Assembly (NCBI GenBank): GCA_038503065.1
Contig: JBCAMK010000020.1
Location: 744,001 to 808,000 of the forward strand
Origin: Paragyromitra xinjiangensis
Lineage: Eukaryota > Ascomycota > Pezizomycetes > Pezizales > Discinaceae
Direction: 5' to 3'
DNA length: 64,000 nucleotides
Part shown: positions 1 to 13,418 of the stretch, in pieces
Layout: every line of letters starts with the position of its first letter
Position numbering within the stretch: the first letter of the stretch is position 1
Position numbers and translations under genes: made by a program
Notes under the pieces: model-generated
What the model saw: the letters and a program-made list of their open reading frames with translations, nothing else
Told to the model about the DNA's origin: nothing
Databases searched by the model: none

Positions 1-623
1 AATGGACCAAGGAGACAAACCAGTTCCCTCGATCCAAATCGCAACAGACATAGTGGTATAGTATGCAATCCCTAGCAGATAGTGACCTATCCACATACTG
101 CTTGTCCCTGGCTTCGCTATGTAGATACACTCGTACAGTCTTCTGGACCCCTGAATCAAAAACAGCGCCCACACCACCACGACTTGATGTACGGTCTGTC
201 CTCCAATAACCGCTTTACCGCCTACTTTTAATTCCTCCCCCGTCCCAACGAAGGAGCTGAACAATCGGTACACGTTTCCATGCGTTACGATCTGCCATCC
301 CCAGAAAATATTACACGCGACGCACACGATATAGAAATGTGTGAACCAACTATGTGGCACTTTGATCTCCGCAACAGTGTCGAGGAAGAGCGAGACAGCG
401 GTTTTGTCTGGTGGTGCTCTTTTGTCTTTATATCCGTCGCCGATGGGTTCGGCAGTTTTGCCATAGGCGAGGAAGCGTGCGCGGAAGGCGGGGGTGAATT
501 GGACCAGAAGTACCTGAGAGTTGTGAGGGTTAGCAGTCGAAGAGCCACGTGAAAGATCAAGCAAGAGCTTACAGCGCCGGCGGCGGAAAGGAAAATGTAT
601 CGAATGATGGTTATGGGGTCCAT
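1..623 (-). CDS. dfg10: Polyprenol reductase, 5' part (cut by window edge)
   Basis: Homologue of yeast Dfg10/human SRD5A3, the ER membrane steroid 5-alpha-reductase-like enzyme that reduces polyprenol toward dolichol for N-glycosylation. Exon 1 is 623-573 (17 residues), intron 572-514 (59 nt, branch GCTAAC, end CAG), exon 2 runs from 513 off the window edge with no stop, giving 188 residues. The family signature VPHSWFTHFY is present, followed by SRRLYE and a hydrophobic HYLLGIAYY segment. The catalytic C-terminal part lies outside the window. The open frame that ignores the intron is not the real product. The assignment rests on these motifs and is fairly secure. Confidence 0.85.
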
Positions 624-3600
624 TTAGTCAGGAACAAGTTACGGTGGATGTTGCACAAGTGGGATGACGATGGCGGCTGAAGAAGCTCTTTGCGTGGGGG
701 ATGTAAGTGACTGTATTATTACTATCAACCAGAGTTCTCGAAACTGTCACTTGGAGTTTCTGTGAACCAATTCCCAACTACGAATATGGGTGAGGATACA
801 TTTTAATTCCAGTTAGTTTGTCAGCCTTCTTCAGCCATGCAAGGTCATTGGTGCATACACACGCCGCTCCCGAGTGATCTTTCGTGACAAACACTTACCT
901 TGTCCTGACATTCAGCAATCAAGTACACAGGTGTTGCGGCCCCCAGACACATACGTGTTTGTGAATGAAAGTGTTCTGAGTTATGGTTAGCTGCCACGTG
1001 TCTTGATAGTGGTGAGCACTGAGGTACTGTACATACAAATAGCCATTTATTCTCGTCGCATATGCAAAGAAGTAGAAAGTGATTTTCGTGTCACAGGGCC
1101 AAGAAAATCATGTCTGAGGAGTATTGTAGCACACGGCGTTAAAGCCTATAGGCACAAACAGGCTGCTATGAGAAACTCACACTCAAAGAAGTGTAACTAT
1201 GATGTACCAGCCCTCAGCACATGTAGCTGCAGCCAAACATTTCTTAATACGTTATCTCTAAGGTTTAAGGTCTTCTATCCACCCGGGGTATAAATGCTTC
1301 TGATTTTCCACTTTCTCATCTCAACTAACGATACCATCTTCAATCAATTGGGTAACTTCTGAAAGATCAGGCCAAGCTTGACTCTCAGCCGTTTCTACAG
1401 AAGGTGGGAGTAGCATTCTGGGGTCGGCGTGTAGCTCCACCGGGAAACTGGTGAAAGAACCCATTTAAATTAGCCTGTTTACCTTTTTGTTTGGTACTTG
1501 TGCTGATCCCACCTAGCCACTTCATCATCAAGTTCAATATGCAGCATGGGTCTCTACGGTACGTATACTCTTGCCACATCATTCGTCTACACAAGGCTTG
1601 GAGCTTTGTGGATCATTATTATGCCCCAGCTAGCGAGAGAGGACTTGTAGCATGGTTTAATCACGATTGATTTCACGATATCTGCGTTCATCATACCGTA
1701 TGTACTGGCGAGATACGACCCGACGCTATACTTGGCCTAGGGTATCAGATCTTAAGATACGCTGACATGATACGGAATGCGCCGGAATTTTTTGGGTGGC
1801 ATTGTTTGGCAATGATGCTATGATTTGTAGAGCGTGTATTTCATATCACATAAGCGTACCCTAGAAACTACCCTCACTAGATTAGCTATAGTTTGGGGTA
1901 GCGTCGGGTCGTATCTCACTAGTACATACGGTATTGCCGGCCCGCGGCCCTAATTTTTATTCGTGAGTACATTATAAGGGCATATATGTACAGATATTAC
2001 AGGCAACACTAAATCCCTAGGCGTACCTATCCTGCGATGCGTGTTATCAGACAAGGGATAATCCAGCAGGAAATGACAATGATAAAATGGTCTTTGGTAC
2101 TTGTTAGCAGGTAGGACCCTTAATTAGATCTAGAAGGATGTAGGTGGGAAGTTTCAAAACGGTGGACATGGTGGTGTGAAACTTGCTGTGCCGGAAGTGG
2201 GCCAAAAGAAGTCACAAGAGGAGAAAAGAAGAAGGCGATGACGGCGATGGCGGTGGTGACGGTGAAGACGATACCTACATGTAGGTAAGGACTAACGAAT
2301 CAGATAAAAGATATCATGATCATGCTGATACAAAGGAATCAAGTTATGATCAGGTAGTCAGAGAGAACAGTAAAAGTATATAGCTACTAAACCACATGTA
2401 GTTAGAAGAATTACTTTTGAAGGGGTAATATACGTTTCCTAAGATTCTGAATATTCCGAAACGTAAAACCGAACGTACTAAGAAGTGGTACTTAGGATGT
2501 ACCGAATGCTGGCTTGCCTTACAAAAACAATTATCGCCCTTCCTAAATCCTTACTCTCTTAGCATATATGTTGATCACACGATCTCGTATAGTCATATCG
2601 TTCGCTCAAAAGGAAGGTACCACTCCATACAACCCTATTATCGTCAGGAACTATATCTCAAACTCCGAAAAAACATAAAATAATTATATAACCCCTCGCG
2701 GTTGTGCGGTAGTTTAGGTGATCATTGTACCAAACATGTAAGAACACGATATACAAGCTTTTCAATCCAAGAATAGGGGGCTAAGTTTCAGCTCAGTGGT
2801 GCTATTTTAGCTACACATACCTAGCTGCGAGCAGAATTATCTACCGCGAAAACAGGGGATTTATGCGACGTATACCCACTGAAGTTGGAACTCGATTTTG
2901 CCTTTCACTTATGATTCCAATTATAGGCTCATTTGAATGGAAGGGAGAACCAACCCAACTGCACATACACTTTCTATAATGCGCCGTGGTGTTTGCCTTA
3001 TCTCGTAGGTGTGCTTATCTGCTCAATTAACGAATCAAAAGTTCAGATGAAAATTGGCAGAGCTTCCAAATGGGGAAGGGGTGAAGCATAGTTCACCATG
3101 ACAACACCCTGAAAAAGAGGCACGGCTCACCCGAAGCGGTTGTGTAGCCTCCTGAAAAAAGGCACACACTGAGAAAGTTTAGTTAATAAGAAGAAATTTA
3201 TTTTGGATGTTTTGAATTTTAGTTGCGCACCGCAAATATCCACAGGAAGCGTAAGAATACATGTAGATAGTGCTGTTAACGGAGGCCTCCACAGTTATTT
3301 CCTAGCAAACACCCTCTTGCCACGCACATCATAAAGGCTTGTTTCCTCCTAGAATGATGTATGTGTGTATATACGTATGTCAAGTTTGATGAGGTTAAAA
3401 GTAGAGGTCGAGTGCAAAACTGCTGAGCAGGAATCCTATTCGAACGTTGACATCCCATACAATAGAGCGTCAAAAGGTTGTTGACTGAATCTAAGGCAAG
3501 AATCCACAATAGGCGTGGAAATCTTGGGCATCTGCGTGAAAACTATATTCAATCGCTTGATCGAGTACATATACCAAACCAAAGAAAAAAATACTGGTTT

Positions 3601-5946
3601 CACTTATAATCACGTGTGCTACATCACTCAGTATTTTATTCTCAGCTGGGCTCCGCCACCTTTGTCACCGCGCACCGTTTCAACAGTTCTGAGAGCCGCA
3701 TTTCTCGCGAGAGCTACTGACTTAAGCATGCAGGTACGAAATTCTGCCTCCATCCAAAGATGCAATTAACGACGTTCCGGACAGTCCACAGCCTGCAAAA
3801 GCTCCCCCAGCCAATAGGAGTGTAGGGCGGGAGAAAGTTCACTAAAAGAAACGACTAAATAAAGTTTATTTTAGGTTCTCTGTCAAGAAACACGAAACAA
3901 GTCAAACACGAAACCTCCTGTTCTGAAGTTCGACGGTCCTCCTGCCCTATCAAAAGTTCAGACGAAAACGTGCAAATTGATTTCATCTATTACCACATAT
4001 AATTACACTTTCCCAGCCATCCTTACCCTTGCTAACTTGGCCAGGGCAGCCTTAGGCAACCTTAGTTTGATAATTCGTATGATTGACTGATACTCCCCGG
4101 AGTACTGGTTTCTGATATTTGGGTGGAGCCAATGGTCTTTGGTGTGGGTCAATATTAGCTATGATCGGGAACACACGTAGTGGAAATACACGCAGTAGAA
4201 GCATGGTGTAAGCTTCTGCGCATATGAACTACACTTTTATAGGCGCACGAGAGTTTTCGTTGGACCTAGCTTTGGTCCAGGGGCTTCCCCTTGCACTTTC
4301 GAAGGCACTTGAGCCTCGCTAGGTATGTCCACCACCACCGAGAAGCTATGATTCGAGGGTTTTAGGCATATGCCTGTCAAGTGAAGCGTAGTTTATGGAT
4401 CGAAGTGAACAGGAATCAACTGCATCTCTTAATGAGAAGAATAAGGCGTCGAATCATGGATAGCAACTGATTATGATCTGCATATAAGGCTTGGCGTGTA
4501 GATTTTTCCGTTTTCCCGGGAAACAGCTGCTCGGGTTCGGCGACAGCGTAAACTCCGAGGTCAAATTCGCCAAAGCTTTTCGCTGACAATTATTTTCTTC
4601 TGCATTCCGTCTTCTAGAACTCTGTTGTCTCTTAGGAAAGAAAAAAAATTCGTTAAGTTGCGTAAATTAGGCATGTAGAAGGCTTTTTTTTTTCGGCCCT
4701 GAGCGGCCTGTAGATTTCCGATCTTTGAAATGATGATTGATGCCCTGCGTTTCCCCCTTCCCCACAGCAAGATTGCTTCTGTGCGCAGTTGCCAAAAGCT
4801 CGACGTCATTCTTTGTGGTTATTGTTTCTGATCCCTGGCGGAACTAGGGCCGCACCTTCTAATCTGAACCATGACCGCATGTTGAAACATTGAGCTTTTG
4901 CGAATGGTGTGAACCGGCAAATCTTTGACAGATTCCCGCAAACGACTCCAATCGATTGTATCGTGAGATGAAGCTATGATTATGGTATCCGCTCTGTACC
5001 TGGCCAACGCACCGGCCGCACGCACGTCAGGATGCATATAGTGCACGCAGAGAGGATGGTGGATCGTGTTGGCCATGCTCCAACGCTAGGTAGACAAGAT
5101 CATCGCGATGGTGTATTTATCACTGGCACAACCAAATCCCCCTCATGGCTGTGCAAAGGCAGGGGAACAGAAGAAAAAGAAATACAATGGATCGGAATCC
5201 TCATGGCACACGTTTCTCTCAAGATGAGGCACCTTTTTCCAAGATACTTTCCCCTCTCAGCGATTTTTGTTTCAGGAGGAGAGCGCGCGCAGAGAATAGA
5301 GGCTGGAAGAGCCGCGAGCGAGGTGGGGTTTGTTGGCGAAATGCTTGGTTAGCTATCCGCGGACTTCACTAACCCCGACCGCTTTCGGCCCACTTGGCGG
5401 TTTGGCTCCGCCGGAAGCACCAAAGATGCCCCTCCTCTGGGAATTATAGCAGCTTATTGTGTTCAGAGAACTGAGCGTGCGGGCGGATTAATAAATGCAC
5501 ATCCCCCTCCCCCCCCGAGTTCTCAATTCCACCATCCCCCTCCGCTCCCAATTGCTAATCACAAGCTCGATCTTGAAGATCTCGAGGTATTTCCTCTGTA
5601 CCAAAGCGTGTAGATCAACGCTCTTGAAGATGTCGATACTTGGATTGCTGTTGATTGCATTCTCCTCTGACAAGTCTCTGGAGCGTAAAGCATTCCGGAA
5701 GACACAGCAGAGGATGAAAGTACAGGAGGAGCAGCACCACAGGACTCGAGTTCTCTATTACCGTGTAGGGGGATTTCGATGAGGAGTCAGTCTACCTTGA
5801 ATTCCTGAAAGCCACAACGTTGAACGGATGAGGCTTGGGGATGCTTGGCAGCAGGCAAGCCATGAATAGCGTGATATAACGACAACACCATCCGAGACTG
5901 CGAATACCACACATTCCCGTTACAATCCAGCCATACTAGTTCCCCA
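624..5946. other. Gene-poor stretch
   Basis: No convincing gene in 5.3 kb; open frames are short, without recognisable domains or plausible splice partners. It holds one palindromic mini-element (separate entry), a GAT/GGC-rich run near 2225-2275, two TACATGTA palindromes and a run of C near 5506. A frame at 5630 begins with a signal-like hydrophobic stretch (MSILGLLLIAF), but I could not join it to the gene at 5947. Confidence 0.6.
1696..1931. mobile_element. MITE A, TA-flanked 236-bp foldback element
   Basis: The ends are inverted copies of each other over about 33 bp with two mismatches; both begin CCGTATGTACT and share GAGATACGACCCGACGCTA. The element is bounded by TA on both sides (1694-1695 and 1932-1933), the target duplication typical of Tc1/mariner elements. 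There is no coding capacity, so it would need a transposase in trans. Only one copy is seen in this window. Confidence 0.7.
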
Positions 5947-6828
5947 ATGCAGATTTCAAACTCTCCCGCCGTTCCAATTCGCCTTCTCACCCATAACATC
6001 CGGTATGCAACCAACAGTCCTTTCCGTGGCGAAGAAAAATGGCCTGTTCGTTCCCCGCTGGTCGTCTCCGCTCTCAAATTCAACACTCGCTATATCCCCA
6101 CTTCTTTTGTTTGTCTCCAAGAAGTCCTCCATTCACAGCTCACCGATATACTCTCTTCTCTCAATTCATCTTCTCCCGAAGAATGGGCCTACATAGGCGT
6201 TGGCCGCGACGACGGTGCTGAAGCTGGCGAATACTCACCCATCTTCTACCGCCCTGCTATATGGCACCTTAACTTCTCAAAAACGATCTGGCTCTCAGAG
6301 ACTCCCACGACCCCATCCAAGAGCTGGGATGCAGCGAGTATCCGGATCCTTACCATTGGTGAATTCACACATGTTGAGACCGGCACTTCCGTAGTAGCCA
6401 TGAACACACATCTTGATGACCAGGGCCCCATCTCGCGCACAAATGCTGCGAAAATGATAGTTGCTCAGGTTGAAAAAGCTGCTTTCCCTGTCTTTCTTGC
6501 TGGTGACTTCAACTCGAAACCCGAGGAGGAAGCATATTCAGTTCTTAACGGGGTCAATTCCCCCGTCTCCGATCTGCGAGATAGTGTCCCCGAAAATTCG
6601 CGTTATGGTCATGAAAACACATTCACAGGTTTCGGATACGAAGGCGATCGCGAACTTAAGCGGATCGATTTTTTGTTTGTCAGTGGATTGAAGAACGAAG
6701 GTGCGGGAAGTAGAAACGTGGCTTGGACTGTAGAGGGGTATGGAGTACCAGAGAGCAAGTTTGAGAACGGAATTTATGCGAGTGACCACAGAGCAGTGCT
6801 AGGAGATGCACTGCTGCATTCTTGGTGA
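5947..6828 (+). CDS. Endonuclease/exonuclease/phosphatase-fold protein
   Basis: Single-exon protein of 293 residues with the metal-dependent EEP fold. Motifs in order: LTHNIRY (Asn17), CLQE (Glu59), GEYSPIFYR (95-102), NTHLDD (153-158), LAGDFNS (Asp187, Asn189), KRIDFLFV (239-245) and ASDHRAV (Asp280-His281). All catalytic positions of the fold are intact. No signal peptide is visible from this start, and the core begins at residue 11, so it looks intracellular. The fold covers nucleases, sugar-phosphate and inositol phosphatases; the substrate cannot be told. The length is typical of the short fungal group of this family. Confidence 0.85.
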   Translation: MQISNSPAVPIRLLTHNIRYATNSPFRGEEKWPVRSPLVVSALKFNTRYIPTSFVCLQEVLHSQLTDILSSLNSSSPEEWAYIGVGRDDGAEAGEYSPIFYRPAIWHLNFSKTIWLSETPTTPSKSWDAASIRILTIGEFTHVETGTSVVAMNTHLDDQGPISRTNAAKMIVAQVEKAAFPVFLAGDFNSKPEEEAYSVLNGVNSPVSDLRDSVPENSRYGHENTFTGFGYEGDRELKRIDFLFVSGLKNEGAGSRNVAWTVEGYGVPESKFENGIYASDHRAVLGDALLHSW

Positions 6829-8446
6829 TGGATTTCTTTTGTGATATGTTTATGCTTCACGTCTGTTTATGAATTACGGAGCATCTTAGCAAAGTATAGT
6901 TGTTTCCTAACAGAAATACTTCACTTGAGACGTTTTTCTCTTTAGCATGGGCGTTTAGGCGAACCGCGGTAATAGTTACGAATAATGGCGGCTGTATATA
7001 CATTAGTTCTCTTACCAATTATATTACCCAACTTAGGACATCTTTGATTTTAGACTCTTTATCCTCCCTTAAGAAGATGCCTTCCCTCTCAACCAACTAC
7101 CACAACGGCTTTACCGTCAGATACTAGAAAATAGACATGATATAGACAAATCACATTTTTTTCCTCACTAGCAACAGACGTAAAATTTTATAGTCACTCG
7201 ATATCACTCGAATACCATAGCACCCAAATTTTCGAAAATAAGCTTAGTTAGATGCAAGATGATCTCCACGGTGGGTGATGGGGAGATATGAGAGCGTGTA
7301 AACACATTGACCCTAGGAGAGCTTATTCAGCGCTAATGAAACAGGCATTCTGTCTTTATGTTCATCACACAAGGTATCAGGCCAACTACCAGTCCCACGA
7401 CTCATTCCTACATTCTCCAGGGGTTCATATCTCCCTCCAAAACTTCCCCCGAACTACCTCTTCACAGGCCCTTGTTCTCCTGGCACTCGTCAGTGCACGA
7501 TGAAGTCAAAGCCTTAGGTTATATGGGCTTAAGCTAAGAGAGTATTCTTGTAGTTTGGTCTTGTTGGCTGGGGAGCTTTTTATATAGGAGATGTTTCTCT
7601 TGCTTCTAAATTGTTCCCCATTCTCTTCATTTCGTCCTCACCTGACCTCTGTCCTAATGGTCGCCGCTTCATTGCAGTATTTGGCCTAGAAGCGTGTCCT
7701 AAACGAATGTGCTAAATGGAGTGCAGGGCTGCTAGCCTTCCAGCCGATAGAGATCGAAAAACTCTAACACTATCAAAGGCTTCCAAGTCGTTCCCAGGGT
7801 ACCTTTCGAGACACCGTCGTGAATTCGAAGCTCGTGAATTCGAAGCGGCGTGAGGCTGCCCCGATTGCAGCTTTTTACTTGGTACCGGGGCAGACTCGAA
7901 GTTCAGTGCTTAGGTACGTAGGATATTGCTCTTTATCCAAAGCATGCGATTCCATACAGGATCAGAACTAGGGTTGGGGCCTGGGGCTGTCTCGAGTTTT
8001 ATGTTGGGGTAGAGTTTCTTTAGCCCGTTGTTTGGAAGGGTTTAACTTGTCGGATCATGCCAATACCCCTTTCGCTTCGTTCAGCACAAGAGCTCCAGTG
8101 AGGATTTTTGCTTGAGCACATCCAGACGGAAAAATTCTGATATGCGTACACAGCCATAGGTTTATAATACCTGACCCCCCAAGGAAATAAGCTGGAGAAA
8201 CCAAAAATAAAAAAACGCCTTATACCCGCCCTAGTAAAAAACCCTGGAGAAAAAAATAAAATAGTAATGCCCAATACCCTCAAACCTAAAATAATGAAGA
8301 ACAAGACAAACTATTTCAGCACCATAGTATCTGTAACCACATAAACTTCCACTAAACTTTTGAGTTGAAAAAATATCCCGAACGGAAAAAAAGCCCCCAG
8401 TTTAAACTATCCCAAGTTGCAAAAAAATAAAAATGAAAAAAAGATG
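6829..8446. other. Intergenic, no gene seen
   Basis: It contains 3' flanks of the EEP gene and of MED15. A 14-15-bp direct repeat containing GTGAATTCGAAG lies at about 7821-7850. Open frames are short and unremarkable. Confidence 0.6.
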
Positions 8447-11400
8447 CTAGATTCTTAGCTCAAATCCGTGTGCCAAAGCCCAATCTTTGTTATTCCCAAA
8501 ATTTGACGGTCCATTATCCCATTCCATCTCTTGCATCATGTCCTCCGCTAGACTGTCCTTATACCCGAAGGGGTTCCAATCCTCAAAACTACCATTAACA
8601 TTCTCGGCACCCTCACCTACTTCCAACTCTGATGTTCCTGGTGTGTATACTGGTGTGAAAATTGCTGGATTTAAAGTTGATAACCCCGAAACCTGTTCCC
8701 TCAGGCCGTCAAAACATTGTCTTAGTGTATCTGGGGACATCGATGAACCCTCCCATGCACTACTGCTCGGTGGAGTAGGCAATTGCTCGTTTGTGTGTTC
8801 TTCTCTCGGCATAGTTTTGGAACCTGGAGTGGGCTTCCCGCTGGGCGTTTTTATATTCGACAACTGGGGTGTTTTGAATGAAGCCGGGGACCTGCCGGGC
8901 ATAGGAGTAAGTCCAGTTTTATTCATTGGTGTGCCAAGAAGTGGTGTTGAGCTAGGCTTGGTTTGCGGTGTTGCTCCGCTTCTATAAATTTCTTCTCTTA
9001 TTGTCTCCCCCTTTCTCCCTTTCGGTCTACCTTCATCATTTAGGCCCAAACCCTCCCTTGCCGAAGACAAGAAATAATCCAATGGGTTTTCCACTTTTCG
9101 CCTATTCCTCTCCTCTTCCTCCACTTGTCTCAGCCTCTCCTTTTCGTGCCATTTATGATGCTCCTCTAATTCACCTTTTGTCTCGAATCCTTTGGTGCCA
9201 AACTCACAACTTGGTAGAGTGCATTTATGAACGGGTTTCGGACTTTCCTTTGCCTTAGGGGTTTCAGGTTCTGATTCTCGTTGCCTTTTTCTTCTGCCGA
9301 TCGGGAGTTTTAAATCATCTGGACCGATGCTCGACTTAATGTGAATGGGCGGACTACCATCTGGAGACATAGATCCCAACGGCTGGGCATGCCCAGCATT
9401 TAGCTGTGCCTTCTGCGATTGGATGGACCGAGATCTTTCCAGTGCTAGTATATCGGTTTGTTTCCGGAGGTTACTGGCACTAAGGATGTTTGCTGAGGAT
9501 TGGGGGGAGGGGACCTGGAGTTGTTGGGCTTGCAATTGCGGCTGGGGCTGAGTTGGCACCTGTGGCTGAGCTGGCTGCTGCTGCGGAGGGGGAAGCGCTG
9601 ATGCCCGTGGTCCAGGCGGTCCAGATGCATTGGGGGGAATAACGAACCGTTGTGCAAGCAACTGAACCTCTCTTGCCCTCTTTTCATCTTTACTATATAG
9701 ATTAGACATGCTTTGTTTGACGAAAGCAAAGTATTTGGTCAAAGATCCTTTGCACCCGTCCAATTCGCCAACATCAAGTGTAAACGGTTCCTTCGGGTCT
9801 CCATTTGCCTGGTATTGAGATGCAAGTAGATTTTTCTGCACAAGTAGGTTAGTGTATGCATCAACAAAAAGAGGCCAATGAAAATACCGTTCGGATTAAC
9901 TCTCTTGTTGCGTTTGACGTTCCACCCAGCAAGACAAACATCGGTAGCAGTTGGTCTGTTCGACGAATCATATTTCTTGTGTTCCCATCGGATAGCTGGC
10001 GATAAAGTTTCTCTTTCTCATTTTGTGGCAGTTGACGTGGTAATCGGCCTTCATGACTATTACGCTCTTCCTCCAACATTTTCAACAAATCTGCAATCTT
10101 TGCCTTCTGCTGTGCTTGATTGGGGTCTTCTTGGACTTGCTGTGTAGCCTGTGGACCTTCTGTCTGTTGGGCAGGCTGATGCTTCACTTGAGGTTGCTGC
10201 ACAGGAGCTTGCTGCGGAAATGCCTTCTGCCCTGACGGCGCTTGGTTTGCAAATTGAGCCTGCTGTGGGAGAGGCTGAGGGATTGAACGAGTGATAGGAG
10301 TCTGCTGATGACCTAGCTGCGGCGCTGGTCTTTGGTCGAGGGGGACAACCTCCTCGCTTGAGCCCCTCTCCCTTTTCAGTTTCTTCGGAGCCGATGGTGA
10401 ATCAGAACCGGACTGTTGTTGAGGTCGGACAACGACGGCCTGTTTTAGAGGCTGTTGAGCAGGTGCCTGGGGAGCTGGATTTGGCTGCTGTTGAGCTCTC
10501 TGAGCAGCAACAGCACGCCGCTCTTGAAGTTGTCTAATGTGCTGGATATGTTGTTGCAGTTGTGTGTTCTGCTGTGCGCTAAGTTTCCCCTGCAGAGAGA
10601 AAGCTTGCAACTGTTGAAGTTGCTGGGGGTTAAGGGATGATAAATTAGGTAAGTTTCCGACCATGATCGAGGGCTTTTGGATTGACACCAGAGGAATAGC
10701 ACCAGCCTGAGGCGGCTGAGGAGATTGCAAGACAGGAAGTTGCTGTGGCTGCAATTGCTGATGCTGTAGCATCTGTTGCTGTTGCTGTTGCTGCTGCTGC
10801 TGCTGCGATTGCTGTTTAGGCTGTGGCTGCGCTTGTGGTTGCTGTTGCGGTGCCCCTACACTACCCTGGGCCTGAAGTCTTCTCATCATCTGGGCTCTAG
10901 CCAACAACTGATAATGTTGTGCCTGCCTACTCCGCAAAGCGTCGAGATATTGTGGGGGAGCATTGAGTTGCCCCAAATACACTTTTACTTGACCCCATGT
11001 TTTGAATTGTTGGGGGATTTGGTTACTTAGTTGGCCCAAAATTTGCCTCGGTACCTCTTTCATGTCCATTAGCGCCACCTGGTCAGTGCTAAGAACCAAG
11101 TTCGGATTGATTGGCGGAACCTGCTGGCCCAGAACGAGCGAGGGTTTAACCTGTTGAGGTGGCTGAGTTGTTGAGCTCCCAGCCGCCTGTGCCGATATTC
11201 GTTGTGTGGGATTCTGAATAGTTGGCTTTTGCGATTCAGACTGAGTTGTTGGTGGCGTTTGCTGAACAGGCTGAGGTCGCGGCATGTTGACAGGTCTTTG
11301 TTGAGGGGCAGCCTGCTGTTGGGCTTGCTGTTGAGCAGCAGCAGTATTCTTGTTGAGATGATCTCGGTACCTAGCTTTTACAGTGGCCAACTGCTGCTGC

Positions 11401-12400
11401 TGCTGCTGCTGCTGCTGCTCGGGGATGCCCACTTGTGGCCGTTGCTGATTCATGGGGGATTGGTGGACGCTAAATTGCTGCGGAAGTGAGGGGTTGGGGG
11501 GACGTTGAATATTTGGTGTGTTACCTTGGTGTGGAGACGCACTTGGTAAATTTACCGGCTTATTGATATTTTGGAGAGGTTGCCCTGTCGATCCCTGGAA
11601 TTGTGCGTGTGCCTATATAATTTGTCAGTCCTTGAAATAACCATAGAATGGACAAATATCAACAGAGCCATACCTGGGCACGGCTTCGTGCTATTTGATC
11701 ACTTTGTACCAACGCAACATTTCGTCTTAAATGCTCAGCCTGAACTTGTGGGCTAGGGTTTGCCATATTATTTCCCACCATAGAATTTGGAGGATACTGT
11801 GGCTGTATTATGTTCTGCGAGACCGGAACAACCTCCGCACCTGTTGTGGCTCTTTGTTTCGCATCAGCCTGTTGGGCCTCGTATTTTTCCGCACTTCTCA
11901 AGAGAGCAGAATTCATTCCCTGCGGTCCTGCAACACCGGCACTAGCCGACATCGGCCGGGCTGCCATCGGCTGTCCCGGTTGTCCCGGACCTCCTGGACC
12001 ACCTTGTGCCTGTTGCTGCATCCTCTGTCGGAAGAGCATTGTGGCTTGTTGTCTTAAAAAGGCTTGAGCTGGTTGCATGCCCCACCTCGCTGCCAAGTCT
12101 CGTACATCGGGAGGTGGATTCTGGTGAATGTTGTTCAACATTGGCACTCCTACTTTCTGCGCTATTGAACTCATTAACCCCACAATTATCCGATTTTGTT
12201 CCTGCTGCTGCTGCTGCAAATTTTGCTGCTGCTGCATACCAGACGCCTGAAATACCTGTTGCGGCGGCAGCGGCGGCTGCGGCTGCTGGTGTTGCTGCTG
12301 GTGTTGCTGCTGCTGCTGTTGTTGTTGCTGTTGCTGTAGCATCTGCTGCTGCTGAGCTTGCTGCTGTTGATGGTGTTGCAGTTGCTGTTGCTGCCGAAGC

Positions 12401-12448
<48 letters not shown>

Positions 12449-12460
12449 TGCTGCTGTTGC

Positions 12461-12498
<38 letters not shown>

Positions 12499-13260
12499 TT
12501 GCTGTTGCTGCTGCTGCTGTTGCTGCTGCTGCTTCTGCTGCTGCTGGAGTGCAATTTGATCAGGTAGAGGCATAGCTTGCTGCTGCTGCATATGGTGAGG
12601 AAATGGGATTCCCGATTGCTGCGATATCCCAGGTTGCCCAGCCCTCATTCTGATCTCTTCCGCAGCCATTTGTCTCTTTCTAGACTCTCGAATCTGTAGG
12701 AGCTTAGCTCGGCAGGTGACCCGGTACTCTCCCTATAATCAATGATCTAGTTAGGACAATAAATCCTGGGGAGCGAAGGGATGCAAATATTGCGTCCAAG
12801 GCTGGATATGGGTAAAAGGGGGATTGTACTTTATCTCTTGATTTCTCGTATGTATTGCGCTCGAAGGTGGTGGCTATTTGGATAGCGACGGTTTGATCGA
12901 CATCGGTTCGTACCAATCTTAACGACGAAGCTCTGTTCACGTCCCACAACTCACAGCTTAGCTCTAAACTTCAAACAAAGGACATAACTCATTTCAACAG
13001 AAAATCATGCCAAGGAACTAGACAACCATCGGCTCCTCGCCCTGCCAAGAATAATGATTGAAGAATGATGTTTACATTTGCAAAATGGAAGTTGCCCGCT
13101 CAGTGGGTGTCATCTCCTGTTGCCAACCCTGGGGGTTCCAGTTCTGCTTTAAGTCGTGAAGCACAATCTGGAACAATCGTTGATTATCTTGACCAAGCCC
13201 CGGTGATGGATTAGAGCCGGCCATTGCTCCTCCGCTGAATACATTTGCTTGACCATTCAT
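8447..13260 (-). CDS. MED15: Mediator tail subunit 15 (Gal11-like) with KIX domain
   Basis: RNA polymerase II Mediator tail subunit, a target of transcription activators in the nucleus. Exons: 13260-13076, 12932-12830, 12732-11674, 11612-9888, 9835-8447; every junction keeps frame, giving 1486 residues. The KIX domain (about residues 20-115) is split over exons 1-3: VLHDLKQNWNPQGW, then ILQIASSLRLV, then FERNTYEKSRDK joined to EYRVTCRAKL. Exon 3 carries a polyglutamine tract of roughly 45-50 residues starting near residue 160; exon 4 is rich in Q and P. The C-terminal exon holds a conserved hydrophobic Mediator region and a Cys/His pair motif (CTLPSCEFG...HHKWH) near its middle. Repetitive open frames on the opposite strand are shadows. 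Confidence 0.9.
12184..12548 (+). repeat. CTG/TTG trinucleotide tract encoding polyglutamine
   Basis: On the + strand it is a mixed array of CTG and TTG triplets, the reverse complement of CAG and CAA glutamine codons of MED15 exon 3. It is interrupted rather than pure, with the densest part at about 12380-12530. On the + strand it also reads as polyleucine or polyalanine in other frames, which is not coding. Confidence 0.9.
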
Positions 13261-13395
13261 CTTGGTGTACCGGTCAACAAACCCGATAACCGAGGATTAT
13301 ACACGTCCTCTTCCGCCGTCCTCAGTTCCGAATCCACGTGTATCGCTAGTGTTAATTATTTTCTTCCTTCTTTCTTTTAGTCGGGGGGGTTGGTC

Positions 13396-13418
13396 AGGCG
13401 AGGCGAGGCGAGGCGAGG
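13396..13418. repeat. AGGCG short tandem repeat
   Basis: Four to five tandem AGGCG units sit upstream of MED15. Confidence 0.85.

Noticed and set aside
12006..12575. Long + strand polyalanine/polyleucine frames
   Set aside because: They are the antisense of the Med15 glutamine repeat; any frame through CTG/TTG triplets stays open.
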